DNA from: Undibacterium sp.
Lineage (GTDB): Bacteria > Pseudomonadota > Gammaproteobacteria > Burkholderiales > Burkholderiaceae_D
DNA length: 17,684 nucleotides
Direction of reading: 5' to 3'
NCBI GenBank assembly: GCA_019752975.1
Contig: JAIELM010000205.1
Location: forward strand, 1-17,684
Shown here: in pieces, positions 8,672 through 17,038 of the stretch
How positions within the stretch are numbered: the stretch's first letter is position 1
Layout of the letters: every line of letters starts with the position of its first letter
Notes under the pieces: generated by a model
What the model saw: only the letters and a program-made list of their open reading frames with translations
Told to the model about the DNA's origin: nothing
The model's database searches: none
Translations under genes and position numbers: made by a program

Positions 8672-10363
8672 CTATTTCACCATTGGTAAATTCAAATTAT
8701 TCCGCTTAGCGCAAGCCACGGCCTGCTCATATCCGGCATCGGCGTGACGCATTACGCCCGACCCACAGTCATTCACCAGAACCCGTGCTAAACGCTTACC
8801 AGCAGCTTCAGTTCCATCGGCGACGATCACCATACCAGAATGTTGAGAATAGCCCATACCGACTCCACCACCATGATGCAAGGAAACCCAACTCGCGCCG
8901 CCTGCAGTATTTAGCAAAGCATTGAGCAAAGGCCAATCGGATACCGCATCGGTACCATCTTTCATACTCTCGGTTTCGCGATTTGGACTAGCTACTGAGC
9001 CAGTATCGAGGTGATCCCGACCAATCACGATAGGTGCTTTTAGTTCGCCGTTTTTAACCATCTCGTTAAAAGCTAATCCAGCAATGTGACGTTCACCTAA
9101 ACCCAACCAGCAGATGCGCGCTGGCAAGCCTTGGAAGGCAATCCGCTCTCCCGCCATATCCAACCACTTATGTACCCCTTTGTTATTGGGAAAGAGCTCT
9201 TTAATCTTGGCGTCAGTTTTGCGAATATCTTCAGGGTCACCAGATAAAGCCACCCAACGGAAAGGCCCTTTGCCATCGCAAAATAAGGGGCGAATATACG
9301 CAGGTACAAAGCCAGGGAAATCGAAGGCGTTTTTTACGCCAGTATCAAAAGCCACTTGGCGGATATTGTTGCCGTAGTCGACGGTGGGAATACCCATTTC
9401 ATGGAAATCCAACATCGCCTGCACATGTACTGCACAAGCCTGCGCTGCATCAGCGGTTAATTTGGGGTGTTGTGCGGCATCATGCTGCGCCGCTTTCCAC
9501 TGTTCCACAGTCCAGCCTATCGGCAAATAACCATTGATTAAGTCATGAGCCGAAGTTTGATCAGTAACCAAATCCGGTTTAATACCGCCTGCTTTGGCAC
9601 GCTTGACTAACTCAGGTAAAATTTCCGCAGCATTGCCCAATAAGGCAATCGAGATTGCTTCTTTACGTTCGCAGTGATGGGCAATCAAAGCCAACGCATC
9701 GTCGAGATCCTTAGCTTGTTTATCGACATAACGAGTGCGCAAACGGAAATCAATACTGGCTTGCTGACATTCGATATTCAGCGAAACCGCACCAGCAAAA
9801 GAAGCCGCTAAAGGCTGCGCACCGCCCATACCGCCTAAGCCAGCAGTCAAGATCCAGCGACCACCCCAATCTCCATTAAAATGCTGCCGTCCGGCCTCTG
9901 CAAAGGTTTCATAGGTACCTTGCACTATGCCTTGGGTACCGATGTAAATCCAACTTCCTGCGGTCATCTGACCATACATGAAAAGACCCTTGCGGTCGAG
10001 TTCATTAAAATGCTCCCAATTGGCCCATTTCGGTACCAGATTTGAATTCGCAATCAGTACCCGTGGTGCATCTTCATGGGTCTTAAATACGCCGACAGGC
10101 TTACCAGATTGAATCAATAAAGTCTCATCTTCACCCAAGTCTTTGAGGCTAGCTAAAATTTGATCGTAGCATTCCCAATTGCGCGCAGCGCGACCTATGC
10201 CGCCATACACGACCAGGTGCTTAGGATTCTCGGCGACTTCTTTATCGAGATTATTTTGCAGCATACGGTAGGCTGCTTCTGCTACCCAGGTTTTACAAGT
10301 TTTTTCGCTACCACGCGGTGCGCGGATTTCACGACTAGCATCCCAACGGGGGTCTTGGCTCAT
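8672..10363 (-). CDS. hutU: Urocanate hydratase (urocanase)
   Basis: This is a cytoplasmic NAD+-dependent enzyme, second step of histidine degradation, converting urocanate to 4-imidazolone-5-propionate. It has 563 residues from the preferred ATG at 10363 (MSQDPRWD), which has GAGGAAA about eight bases upstream; a TTG at 10378 would add five residues and has no ribosome site. Visible motifs are [13 protein letters not shown] near the N-terminus, the glycine-rich NAD site [13 protein letters not shown] (about 173-185), and [11 protein letters not shown] with C418, which corresponds to the active-site cysteine of the family. It is the first gene of the hut operon, divergent from hutC. Confidence 0.98.
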   Translation of the reverse strand: MSQDPRWDASREIRAPRGSEKTCKTWVAEAAYRMLQNNLDKEVAENPKHLVVYGGIGRAARNWECYDQILASLKDLGEDETLLIQSGKPVGVFKTHEDAPRVLIANSNLVPKWANWEHFNELDRKGLFMYGQMTAGSWIYIGTQGIVQGTYETFAEAGRQHFNGDWGGRWILTAGLGGMGGAQPLAASFAGAVSLNIECQQASIDFRLRTRYVDKQAKDLDDALALIAHHCERKEAISIALLGNAAEILPELVKRAKAGGIKPDLVTDQTSAHDLINGYLPIGWTVEQWKAAQHDAAQHPKLTADAAQACAVHVQAMLDFHEMGIPTVDYGNNIRQVAFDTGVKNAFDFPGFVPAYIRPLFCDGKGPFRWVALSGDPEDIRKTDAKIKELFPNNKGVHKWLDMAGERIAFQGLPARICWLGLGERHIAGLAFNEMVKNGELKAPIVIGRDHLDTGSVASPNRETESMKDGTDAVSDWPLLNALLNTAGGASWVSLHHGGGVGMGYSQHSGMVIVADGTEAAGKRLARVLVNDCGSGVMRHADAGYEQAVACAKRNNLNLPMVK

Positions 10364-10422
10364 GATCAATTTCCTCAATAAAGTTTTCTCAAAACTAAGT
10401 CTATACTAGGTAGTTAAGGGGG

Positions 10423-10449
10423 CAATAAGTGGGTCAATAAGTGGGTCAA
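10423..10449. repeat. Tandem 12-bp repeat upstream of hutU
   Basis: CAATAAGTGGGT occurs twice head to tail (10423-10434 and 10435-10446), followed by a further CAA. On the minus strand, read toward hutU, this gives two TTGACCCACTTA units, each offering a -35-like TTGACC. It may be an activator site or simple slippage. No convincing -10 at proper spacing was found, so the hutU promoter is not placed. Confidence 0.6.
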
Positions 10450-10480
10450 ACTTAATTTATCAACCCAACACCGCAAATTT

Positions 10481-10500
10481 TAAGTTGTATATACAACTTA
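10481..10500. promoter_or_regulatory. HutC operator
   Basis: TAAGTTGTATATACAACTTA is a perfect 20-bp palindrome in the hutU-hutC intergenic region. Its core TTGTATATACAA matches the operator type bound by HutC, a GntR/UTRA repressor released by urocanate. It lies 62 bases before the chosen hutC start and 118 bases before hutU. A -10-like TATATA lies within it (10488-10493), so occupancy would block hutC initiation directly. One operator may serve both directions. Confidence 0.85.
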
Positions 10501-10561
10501 AGCAAGCGGATTTTAGCGAAAATTGTGCGAAAATGTGCAAAATTTATGTTTTGGAAAACAT

Positions 10562-11284
10562 GTGACAAAAACTACCACTGCCAATTCAGGCGCTCTACCC
10601 GCTTTTCAGGCCATTAAGAATTTCCTGTTAAAAGAAATCCAAACTGGCATCTGGAAAGAAGGCGACGCTATTCCTTCCGAAGCGGCGCTCGCGCAACACT
10701 TTTCCGTTTCCCGTATGACAGTCAATCGTGCTGTGCGAGAATTGACTAGCGAACAAATTCTCCATCGCATCCAAGGCTCAGGTACTTACGTAGCGCAGCA
10801 AAAATACCAAGCGACGTTAGTTGAAATTAAGAGCATTGCCGAAGAAATTCGGTCTCGCGGACATGTGCACCGCAGTGAACTTCATCAACTCAAGCAAGTC
10901 GAGACTAGCGAAGCTTTAGCACTAGAATTTAAGGTCAAATTAAAACACAGCTTATTCCATTCCGTGATCGTCCATTTTGAAAATGATATCGCCATTCAAG
11001 TTGAAGACCGTTGGGTCAATGCCCAGCTCGCACCCGATTACTTAGCGCAAGATTTTGCGCGTATTACCCCAAATGAATACTTAGTCGCTTGTGCTCCGCT
11101 ACAAGGTGTGGACTACAGAATTGAGGCCTTACTGCCGCCTAAGGCAATTGCTGATATGCTACACATTTCAAGCAAAGAAAGCTGTCTAGTCTTGCACAGA
11201 AAAACGCGCTCACAAAATAAGATTGCCACAGTCGTCACCATGTGGCACCCGGGGAATCGTTATCAATTTACTGGCAGTTTTTAG
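10562..11284 (+). CDS. hutC: Histidine utilisation repressor HutC (GntR family)
   Basis: This is a cytoplasmic transcription factor expected to repress the hut genes and itself, released by urocanate. The N-terminal winged helix contains IPSEAALAQHFSVSRMTVNR followed by AVREL and GSGTYVA (about residues 37-78 from this start), a typical GntR domain; the remainder (about 85-235) fits the UTRA effector domain. I chose GTG at 10562 because a GGAAAA ribosome-site-like stretch lies just before it and the following residues lead straight into the GntR helix. TTG at 10523 and GTG at 10535 are in frame but would add a cysteine-bearing extension unlike the family. Divergence from hutU and the palindrome 62 bp upstream support the specific HutC call over other GntR members. 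Confidence 0.92.
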   Translation: MTKTTTANSGALPAFQAIKNFLLKEIQTGIWKEGDAIPSEAALAQHFSVSRMTVNRAVRELTSEQILHRIQGSGTYVAQQKYQATLVEIKSIAEEIRSRGHVHRSELHQLKQVETSEALALEFKVKLKHSLFHSVIVHFENDIAIQVEDRWVNAQLAPDYLAQDFARITPNEYLVACAPLQGVDYRIEALLPPKAIADMLHISSKESCLVLHRKTRSQNKIATVVTMWHPGNRYQFTGSF

Positions 11285-11321
11285 CAGACGCTGTCATCAA
11301 TAACCAACGAAATTCGAACCA

Positions 11322-13580
11322 ATGTTTAAGCTCATTTTCAGTCGTATATTCAAAAAATCACTGCTATTTCCTGCCATCTTATGCCTCGTCACGCTCTCAA
11401 GTATCACCCAAGCAAAGCAGGCACAAAACCTCGAAGAAGTCGAAACTGGACGCAAAGAGCGCCCTAAGGTCGCACTCGTTTTATCTGGTGGTGGCGCACG
11501 GGGATTTGCGCATGTTGGGGTATTGCGCGTCTTGAAAGAAATGCGAATCCCAGTTGATTTTGTAGTCGGTACGAGTATGGGCGCGGTAATAGGTGGCGCC
11601 TATGCGGCTGGTCGCTCTGTGGAAGATATAGAGAGCATTGTGAGAAACACTTCTTGGGACAATGTTTTAGCGGACAGGCCGGAGCGAGACAGTTTGGACT
11701 TTAGACGTCGAGAAGAAGACGTTTTAATTCCGTCGCGCTTGGAATTTGCGATCACAAAAAAGGGAGCCAGCTTACCTCCCTCTGCTGCGGGCAATTCCGC
11801 CTTAGAACAAGCGCTGACTCGCTTACTTCCGCATGGAATGAAGGGTGAGCATGTGAACCAATTGCCGATTCCATTTCGCTCTGTCGCCTCCGATTTAGTT
11901 ACCGGTGAAATGGTTGAATTGACCGATACGCCTTTACTTTTAACCATGCGAGCCTCACTTGCAGTGCCTGGCATGTTTGCACCTGTGCACATTAATAAGC
12001 ATCTCGTCGTCGACGGTGGACTGGTAAGAAATTTACCCATAGATATGGCAAAAAAAATGGGCGCCGACATCGTCATTGCGGTCAATGTAGGTACGCCGCT
12101 AGCAGGAGAAAAAGAATTAGGTAGTGCAATTGCGGTAGCCCAACAGATGCTACAAATTCTGACCGAACAAAATGTTCAGCGTTCACTTAAAGAATTAGGC
12201 GAAAAAGATATTCTACTCGCACCCAATTTAGCTGGCATCGACTTCCTTGATTTTGGCGAACATCATAATGCCATGCTTGCAGGTGATATTGCGGCTAGAC
12301 AAGCAGATGCCAAACTCAGTCGTTTAAGCGTCTCAGTTGAGGAATATCAGCGCTATGAGCAATTGAGAACCGACGACATTATTACCGTAGACACCACCTT
12401 ACGCATCACCAAAATCGCCGTAGAAGGGACACAACACATCAATCCAAAAATTCTCGTCCAACAATCGGGATTAAAGCTTAATGAGTGGACTAGCGAAGAA
12501 AAGGTACACCTGGTTGGCAACAAGCTGTATGGTCGTGGTGACTTAGATCATGTGGAAGTTGAAATTCAAGATAGAAATGACGAACGTGAAGTGACGATCA
12601 GAGCACATGAAGCAAGCTGGGCAAAAAATCGAGCAAGAATTGGACTTGAACTATCTAGTGATTTCAAAGATACCCACGAATTTTCACTTCGTGCTATGCA
12701 TATTGCTTCGTCCCTGAACAACTGGGGTGGAGAATTTCGCAATACGCTCAGCATAGGTGCTAGACGTGGTTTGGGATCGGAATTATTTCAACCTTTAGGA
12801 GTCGCTAGTCCTTGGTATATCAACCCATCCATACAAATCGGCGCTTCCGCCAGCGACTTATTTGACGAAGGCCGTAGAAAAGTTCGCTATGGCTTTCAAA
12901 CCAACCAATTCGAATTTTCATTGGGACGCCAATTTGGCAATTGGGGAAAACTTGAAACGGGTTTTAGCCGCGAGCAGTACAAATTTAGGCAAATTTTGCC
13001 AGAAACCACGGACGAAGAAGGACGTGCTTTTCGCACTCGTCAATTTTTACGCTTTCAAGTTGACACTTTAGATTCCCTCACTTTTCCCACTCGCGGCAAT
13101 TTAATGTCGATCAATGTCGATGGCTTTGCATCAGGATATAGCCCAACAGCAGGTCCACTAGTGAGCTCTTCCATGCTCGGTATGCACGCTTTTCAAGTGG
13201 GGGACTGGGCTGGTCATATTTATGGCGAATGGGCTCGTTCGCAGGCAGGTACTGCGCCCGTTTCTTTAGGTGGATTTTTACGTTTATCCGGTACACCAAC
13301 CAATTCGCTTTCGAATAAAACGGTGGCACTTACTCGTATAGCGATTGCTAAGCGCATAGGAAAAATGCCTGCAACTTTAGGCGGTGCGGTGCGTTTTGGC
13401 ATGTCCTTTGAAATGGGTGGCGGTGTCAAGGAACACGAAGCCATCACGGCGGGAATAATTAAACGCAGCGTCAGTGGATTCTTTTCCTTAGATACCCGCT
13501 TTGGTCCACTCTATTTGGGCGTGGGAAGTACAGGCAAAGGGCAAACCAGCACTTACCTTTTCTTAGGTCCGGTATGGTGA
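11322..13580 (+). CDS. Patatin-like phospholipase with POTRA and beta-barrel (type Vd autotransporter, PlpD-like)
   Basis: A 752-residue envelope protein. A signal peptide runs to about residue 31 (basic MFKLIFSRIFKKS, hydrophobic core, then ITQA). The patatin domain (about 48-330) has the oxyanion stretch SGGGARGFAHVG (55-66), nucleophile S85 in GTSMG and D231 in DGGLVRNLP, the Ser-Asp dyad of lipid acyl hydrolases. A POTRA-like segment follows (about 360-430), then an Omp85-type barrel (about 435-752) ending in aromatic TYLFLGPVW. This order matches PlpD of Pseudomonas aeruginosa, in which the barrel carries the lipase across the outer membrane. It starts 37 bp after hutC on the same strand with no evident terminator between, so read-through is possible. 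Substrate and any release of the passenger are unknown. Confidence 0.93.
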   Translation: MFKLIFSRIFKKSLLFPAILCLVTLSSITQAKQAQNLEEVETGRKERPKVALVLSGGGARGFAHVGVLRVLKEMRIPVDFVVGTSMGAVIGGAYAAGRSVEDIESIVRNTSWDNVLADRPERDSLDFRRREEDVLIPSRLEFAITKKGASLPPSAAGNSALEQALTRLLPHGMKGEHVNQLPIPFRSVASDLVTGEMVELTDTPLLLTMRASLAVPGMFAPVHINKHLVVDGGLVRNLPIDMAKKMGADIVIAVNVGTPLAGEKELGSAIAVAQQMLQILTEQNVQRSLKELGEKDILLAPNLAGIDFLDFGEHHNAMLAGDIAARQADAKLSRLSVSVEEYQRYEQLRTDDIITVDTTLRITKIAVEGTQHINPKILVQQSGLKLNEWTSEEKVHLVGNKLYGRGDLDHVEVEIQDRNDEREVTIRAHEASWAKNRARIGLELSSDFKDTHEFSLRAMHIASSLNNWGGEFRNTLSIGARRGLGSELFQPLGVASPWYINPSIQIGASASDLFDEGRRKVRYGFQTNQFEFSLGRQFGNWGKLETGFSREQYKFRQILPETTDEEGRAFRTRQFLRFQVDTLDSLTFPTRGNLMSINVDGFASGYSPTAGPLVSSSMLGMHAFQVGDWAGHIYGEWARSQAGTAPVSLGGFLRLSGTPTNSLSNKTVALTRIAIAKRIGKMPATLGGAVRFGMSFEMGGGVKEHEAITAGIIKRSVSGFFSLDTRFGPLYLGVGSTGKGQTSTYLFLGPVW

Positions 13581-14344
13581 ACCACTTGCGCCTTTGCATT
13601 AGCCATGGTTCTTGGACGGCGTAGTGCAGTGAAGGCTGAAAGCTCCCAAGAGCGAAAGCCCAACATCAAGGTATAGCCGTCTTTTTCTTCTACTGGCAAG
13701 CGCCTATCCTCTTGCTGCAATTGCGCAATCTCAGCAGCGAGTTGTTGGATTTTTTGTTGGACTTCCATGGCGTTATGGCGCGACAAGCGCGTGGGCAAAC
13801 ACATGAGGGCTTCACCAGCACCGTCAAAACGCCCGGCAAAATAATCCCCGACCACCACTTCTTTAAAGAAAGTTTGAATCGGCCCATCAGCACGCCAGCA
13901 AAAAGCCTGCGAGACGCGCAAGCGATAACGATTCATCGATTTCAATTCTATGAAGGCATGCTTATCGAGTTCAACTAAGCACAATACACACTCCGCTTCG
14001 GTCAAAGCGTAGGTCTCAATAATTTGTTCAAAAGTCCAATTACCTATGCAAGAAATGGCTACCAACAAAAGTTTAGGATTAGCCATCAAAGCGCGCTCTT
14101 GCTCTAAGGTGAGATGATCCAGTTGCGGTACCACTTCTAAAGCTTGGCGCATAACATCTTCCAAAGAGACCTCAGACACTTTGCATATCTGCGTCATGCG
14201 CGATAGCGTCATCTCTTTTTGCCCAAACATGCGCTTAATTGAGGACTCGCTCATATCAATCAGACTTGCGAGATTCTTGTAAGTCATTCCCACACGACGT
14301 AACTCAGTACGCAAGCTATCAACCAATAAATCGGTAGAACTCAT
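13553..14344 (-). CDS. XRE-family helix-turn-helix regulator
   Basis: A 263-residue cytoplasmic DNA-binding protein. Residues 7-65 form a Cro/CI-type domain, with the helix-turn-helix in MTYKNLASLIDMSESSIKRMF (20-40) and the following MTLSRMTQICK. A middle part (about 95-150) could be a second, winged-helix-like unit (ALTEAECVLCLVELDKHAFIEL), and about 188-215 is a likely short coiled coil (EVQQKIQQLAAEIAQLQQE). The C-terminus is basic (GPKKR). No ligand or target is recognisable. The gene runs against the autotransporter gene and their 3' ends overlap by 28 bp, so both strands code there. It has its own promoter (14376-14403). The regulatory target is unknown. Confidence 0.88.
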   Translation of the reverse strand: MSSTDLLVDSLRTELRRVGMTYKNLASLIDMSESSIKRMFGQKEMTLSRMTQICKVSEVSLEDVMRQALEVVPQLDHLTLEQERALMANPKLLLVAISCIGNWTFEQIIETYALTEAECVLCLVELDKHAFIELKSMNRYRLRVSQAFCWRADGPIQTFFKEVVVGDYFAGRFDGAGEALMCLPTRLSRHNAMEVQQKIQQLAAEIAQLQQEDRRLPVEEKDGYTLMLGFRSWELSAFTALRRPRTMANAKAQVVHHTGPKKR

Positions 14345-14375
14345 TATTAATCCCTGGTTATTTAAATTCTTGCCA

Positions 14376-14403
14376 ATTGTAACTTATCGTGCATCTGTGT
14401 CAA
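14376..14403 (-). promoter_or_regulatory. Sigma70-like promoter for the XRE regulator gene
   Basis: On the minus strand TTGACA (14403-14398) and TACAAT (14381-14376) are separated by 16 bases, six of six and five of six consensus matches. Predicted initiation is near 14368, about 25 bases before the ATG at 14344. Confidence 0.6.
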
Positions 14404-14431
14404 CAACGCAAATCGACTTTATTTCGCCCAT

Positions 14432-14457
14432 AAAAAAAGCAGCCTAAGCTGCTTTTT
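14432..14457 (-). terminator. Intrinsic terminator of the small exported-protein gene
   Basis: The sequence AGCAGC-CTAA-GCTGCT forms the stem, extended by flanking A and T runs (stem 14434-14443 with 14448-14457). On the minus strand the hairpin is followed by seven T residues, 29 bases after the stop at 14486. It is nearly symmetric and could also act on the plus strand. Confidence 0.85.
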
Positions 14458-14485
14458 ACGAATAGTATGGGCGAAGAACGCAGCA

Positions 14486-14884
14486 TTATTTTTTCGCTTT
14501 TTTACCCGCCGCTGTCGCTGGCAAATAATTGAATGGGTCATTCAAACCACTTTCATACGCAGTCATCACCGTTTTAGGACGCATGCAGGTGGCGCTTAAG
14601 GTGGTAGAATCAGGAGAAACAGAATTGACGCACACTTGCAGTTTCATGATCTTACTCTGAGGAACGCCCGCCGCGGCTGCAATAGCAATAACAGAGTGGT
14701 GATTCGCACCATTATTGATCAATTGATCGACGGTCTTTTGCAAGTTGCGACTAGTCGACAAAGCAGTAAAAATACCATCGGTAGAAACATCCACCTTAGC
14801 CGGTGTTGCACCAGCTGAGCTAAGGGCAAATGCACTCGCAGTCATCGTCACACTCAAGCATACGCCAAGAATAATTTTTTTCAT
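14486..14884 (-). CDS. Small exported protein of unknown function
   Basis: I do not recognise this 132-residue protein. It starts with a clear Sec signal peptide (MKK, hydrophobic core, then ASAFA), cleavage likely after A20, leaving about 112 mature residues. The mature part has two cysteines, C85 and C100, which could form a disulfide in the periplasm, an alanine-rich helical stretch (SVIAIAAAAGVPQSKI), and a lysine-rich end (GKKAKK). There is no lipobox or membrane segment, so it is probably periplasmic or secreted. The ATG at 14884 has a strong ribosome site (TAGGAGA). It has its own promoter-like sequence and terminator, so it is a single-gene unit. The gene is well supported; function is not. 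Confidence 0.85.
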   Translation of the reverse strand: MKKIILGVCLSVTMTASAFALSSAGATPAKVDVSTDGIFTALSTSRNLQKTVDQLINNGANHHSVIAIAAAAGVPQSKIMKLQVCVNSVSPDSTTLSATCMRPKTVMTAYESGLNDPFNYLPATAAGKKAKK

Positions 14885-14984
14885 CTCTATCTCCTAAAAT
14901 TCGTCTTAAAAATCCGCCCTAAAGCTCACCCAAAAAACTCACTGAAATACCTCAAAAATCTCGGTTAAGTATTCAGACACATAG

Positions 14985-15013
14985 ATTCTAGAGTCTTTCT
15001 ATTGGAAATGCAA
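14985..15013 (-). promoter_or_regulatory. Putative promoter of the small exported-protein gene
   Basis: On the minus strand TTGCAT (15013-15008) and TAGAAT (14990-14985) are 17 bases apart. The -10 matches five of six consensus positions and the -35 three. It would leave a leader of about 94 bases. The rest of the 202-bp gap (14885-15086) is AT-rich and shows no other gene. Confidence 0.4.
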
Positions 15014-15086
15014 AGCATTAATTTGAGCATTCGTGGCGGCATTAACTTCAGAATAAATAGAATACTATTTTCACAATATTGTCTAT

Positions 15087-15272
15087 TTAAAGTATTTTTA
15101 CCAATCCCAAATCCACACCCTGTAAGTCGCTCACCTCACGCAACTCGAGCACCCTTCCAACAAACATTTCACGTTCTTGCCATCCTTGGTTACGCGCCGG
15201 AACTAACCAACACCCATCATCGTCTTGTACTATCCAATAAGGTGGTTGGGCGGTGTATTCGTAGATCTTCAT
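15087..15272 (-). CDS. Small conserved-looking protein coupled to the M14 peptidase
   Basis: I do not recognise this 61-residue protein. It is soluble-looking, rich in aromatic and acidic residues in its first half (YEYTAQPPYWIVQDDDGCWLV), with no signal peptide or membrane segment. Its ATG at 15272 overlaps the TGA of the upstream peptidase gene (ATGA), which argues for translational coupling and is why I start here rather than at the longer in-frame reading from 15302, which would run well into the peptidase gene. It could be an accessory of the peptidase, but nothing in the sequence proves that. Confidence 0.7.
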   Translation of the reverse strand: MKIYEYTAQPPYWIVQDDDGCWLVPARNQGWQEREMFVGRVLELREVSDLQGVDLGLVKIL

Positions 15273-16975
15273 AACACAGAAAAAATCGGATATCGACGCC
15301 ATTCAGGTTCATGAAAGCGCTGCCCATTGGCGAAGATAAAATCGAGTACGGCCTTTTGATCACTCAACTGTTCTGGGTGCGCCTCTTTCCATCGTTCAAA
15401 TTTTGCCTTGAGTTCTGGTTCGGTTTGCAGCATCTCATAAGCACTGTCTTCAAACACATAGTCAGAAAACGCTTCTTTCTTCTCCAGCACGGTATTAAAG
15501 AACCCCCATCTAAAAAAACTATCATGTGCCTGGGGCTCTAAAGTTTCCATCGCATAACGGGCATTCTGTTGATTCAAATACAGTAAATAATCACCCGCCT
15601 GTGCTTGCACCGTCACGGTCTCCGTCGTCAATTCCATGTCATTAAAAAATAAGTGTCCTTCGTAAGAACTTGGAAGAGGATTCACCGACTCAATACAATA
15701 GCTTTGCACCTGCATACTTTGCGCAACTTCTAGCTGGTGCAAGACCACGCCATTCCATTCCAAACGCTCAATCACTTCACGCCAAGCTTGCGAAATCAAA
15801 TAAGCCTTAGGCGTCTTAATCACCGTGGCTTCAACAAAATGATTAAAGTAATCAATCTCTTTTTCCCAAGCTTGATTTCTATCATAGGATAAGCGAGTGT
15901 AATTACCTATCTTGCTGGGGCTGTACACTGCTTGATAGCCTTTAAAGCTAAATTTCGATGGTCGAGTACGATCGACCTCCCATTGTACTGGCCACTGCAT
16001 CTTCTCTTGCGCGGCCTGCCTCGCCTGCGCACGTAAGCTACGAATTTGCTCTCCATGCTGTATCGTGAACTGCAACACTACATCGACCAAAGCGCTCCTA
16101 GAGGCGTAACGATCCGCATAAGGTTTCAACATATGCGTCTCCGGCATAAAACCTATGGTGTGATGTAAGGCCGCGTAACCGGTTGAAAATCGAGGCATTT
16201 CCAAGAAGTCTTCGATGCCATCATCTGGCGTCACTTTGACCGGATTAACATAGGGACAGGTAGGCCAGCCGCGCTGCTCCATATCGGCGTAAATCTTGGG
16301 TAACATGGTGGTGCGCAAAAAGGGTCCAAGGCCATCGCCCAACTTATCCGCTTGGGTTTGGATCAAAGTCATGGTGTAGCTATAATCGGCACCATTGGAG
16401 GTGTGCGTATCCACCATCACATCTGGATTCCACTGGGTAAAAAAACGATTGAACACTTGTGCTGCCAAGCTATCGCACTTAATAAAATCACGATTCAAAT
16501 CCAAGTTACGACCATTGGCGCGAAAGCCAAATATTTCTGGTCCATCTTGATTGACACGTGAAGTATTCTGGCGGTTATTGCAACCGTCGACGTTATACAC
16601 AGGAATAAACAAAAATACGGTCTTGCCCAAACTAGCTAAGCGTTCTGAATTTAAGCAAAAATCTCTCACTAATGCCATGCAGGCGTCAATTCCTTCTGGT
16701 TCACCCGGATGTATGCCATTATTATTGAAAAAAATCGGCCGTCCTTGCGCATGCAAAGTCTCCCTATCCAATACCCCATCAGCGGTGATCATGCCAGCAT
16801 GCATGGCAAATCCATTGTCCGACACACCGATCTGCTCGAACCGCAAGATTTGCGGAAAATGTGCCGCTAAGCGCTCATAAAAAGAAATGCAATCTGCCCA
16901 CATGGCAGTTTGATTTTGATTACCAGCTTCGTAAGGAGTAAGATACTGAGTTGCCAAGGCGCGATGAGCGTTCAT
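15269..16975 (-). CDS. M14-family zinc carboxypeptidase-like metallopeptidase
   Basis: A 568-residue peptidase of the M14 (carboxypeptidase A-like) superfamily. The zinc ligands are visible as HPGE (H89, E92) and DTHTSNG (H191). GRNLDLNRDF holds the carboxylate-binding N161-R162, and PETH gives the probable catalytic E279. The catalytic fold fills about 20-330. The remaining ~240 residues have no motif I recognise and may form beta-rich accessory domains. There is no signal peptide, so it should be cytoplasmic. ATG at 16975 is chosen; a GTG three codons earlier (16984) is equally open, and neither has a good ribosome site. The next gene starts within its stop codon. The substrate, whether peptide or amino-acid amide, cannot be told. 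Confidence 0.9.
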   Translation of the reverse strand: MNAHRALATQYLTPYEAGNQNQTAMWADCISFYERLAAHFPQILRFEQIGVSDNGFAMHAGMITADGVLDRETLHAQGRPIFFNNNGIHPGEPEGIDACMALVRDFCLNSERLASLGKTVFLFIPVYNVDGCNNRQNTSRVNQDGPEIFGFRANGRNLDLNRDFIKCDSLAAQVFNRFFTQWNPDVMVDTHTSNGADYSYTMTLIQTQADKLGDGLGPFLRTTMLPKIYADMEQRGWPTCPYVNPVKVTPDDGIEDFLEMPRFSTGYAALHHTIGFMPETHMLKPYADRYASRSALVDVVLQFTIQHGEQIRSLRAQARQAAQEKMQWPVQWEVDRTRPSKFSFKGYQAVYSPSKIGNYTRLSYDRNQAWEKEIDYFNHFVEATVIKTPKAYLISQAWREVIERLEWNGVVLHQLEVAQSMQVQSYCIESVNPLPSSYEGHLFFNDMELTTETVTVQAQAGDYLLYLNQQNARYAMETLEPQAHDSFFRWGFFNTVLEKKEAFSDYVFEDSAYEMLQTEPELKAKFERWKEAHPEQLSDQKAVLDFIFANGQRFHEPEWRRYPIFSVL

Positions 16976-17009
16976 AGTTTTCACAAGTTTAATAAAATAA
17001 TCAGGCGGA

Positions 17010-17038
17010 ATTGTAGCACTGCGGACACCTAACTTAAA
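17010..17038 (-). promoter_or_regulatory. Possible promoter of the M14 peptidase gene
   Basis: A TACAAT -10 box on the minus strand (17015-17010) matches five of six positions, but the best -35 at 17-base spacing, TTTAAG (17038-17033), matches only three. It is suitably placed, about 35 bases before the ATG. The rest of the 230-bp gap (16985-17214) contains no gene I can support. Confidence 0.35.

Noticed and set aside
10378..10522. A specific sigma70 promoter for hutU
   Set aside because: TATAGA and several TTGACC/TTGCCC boxes exist on the minus strand, but no pair has acceptable spacing, so I did not assign one.
11600..12085. A 161-codon minus-strand open frame inside the patatin gene
   Set aside because: It lies opposite the catalytic domain, whose protein motifs explain the sequence fully. 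It is a shadow frame.
15002..15274. A 90-codon plus-strand open frame over the small gene at 15087-15272
   Set aside because: The minus-strand 61-residue gene is supported by ATGA coupling to the peptidase. The plus frame has no such context.
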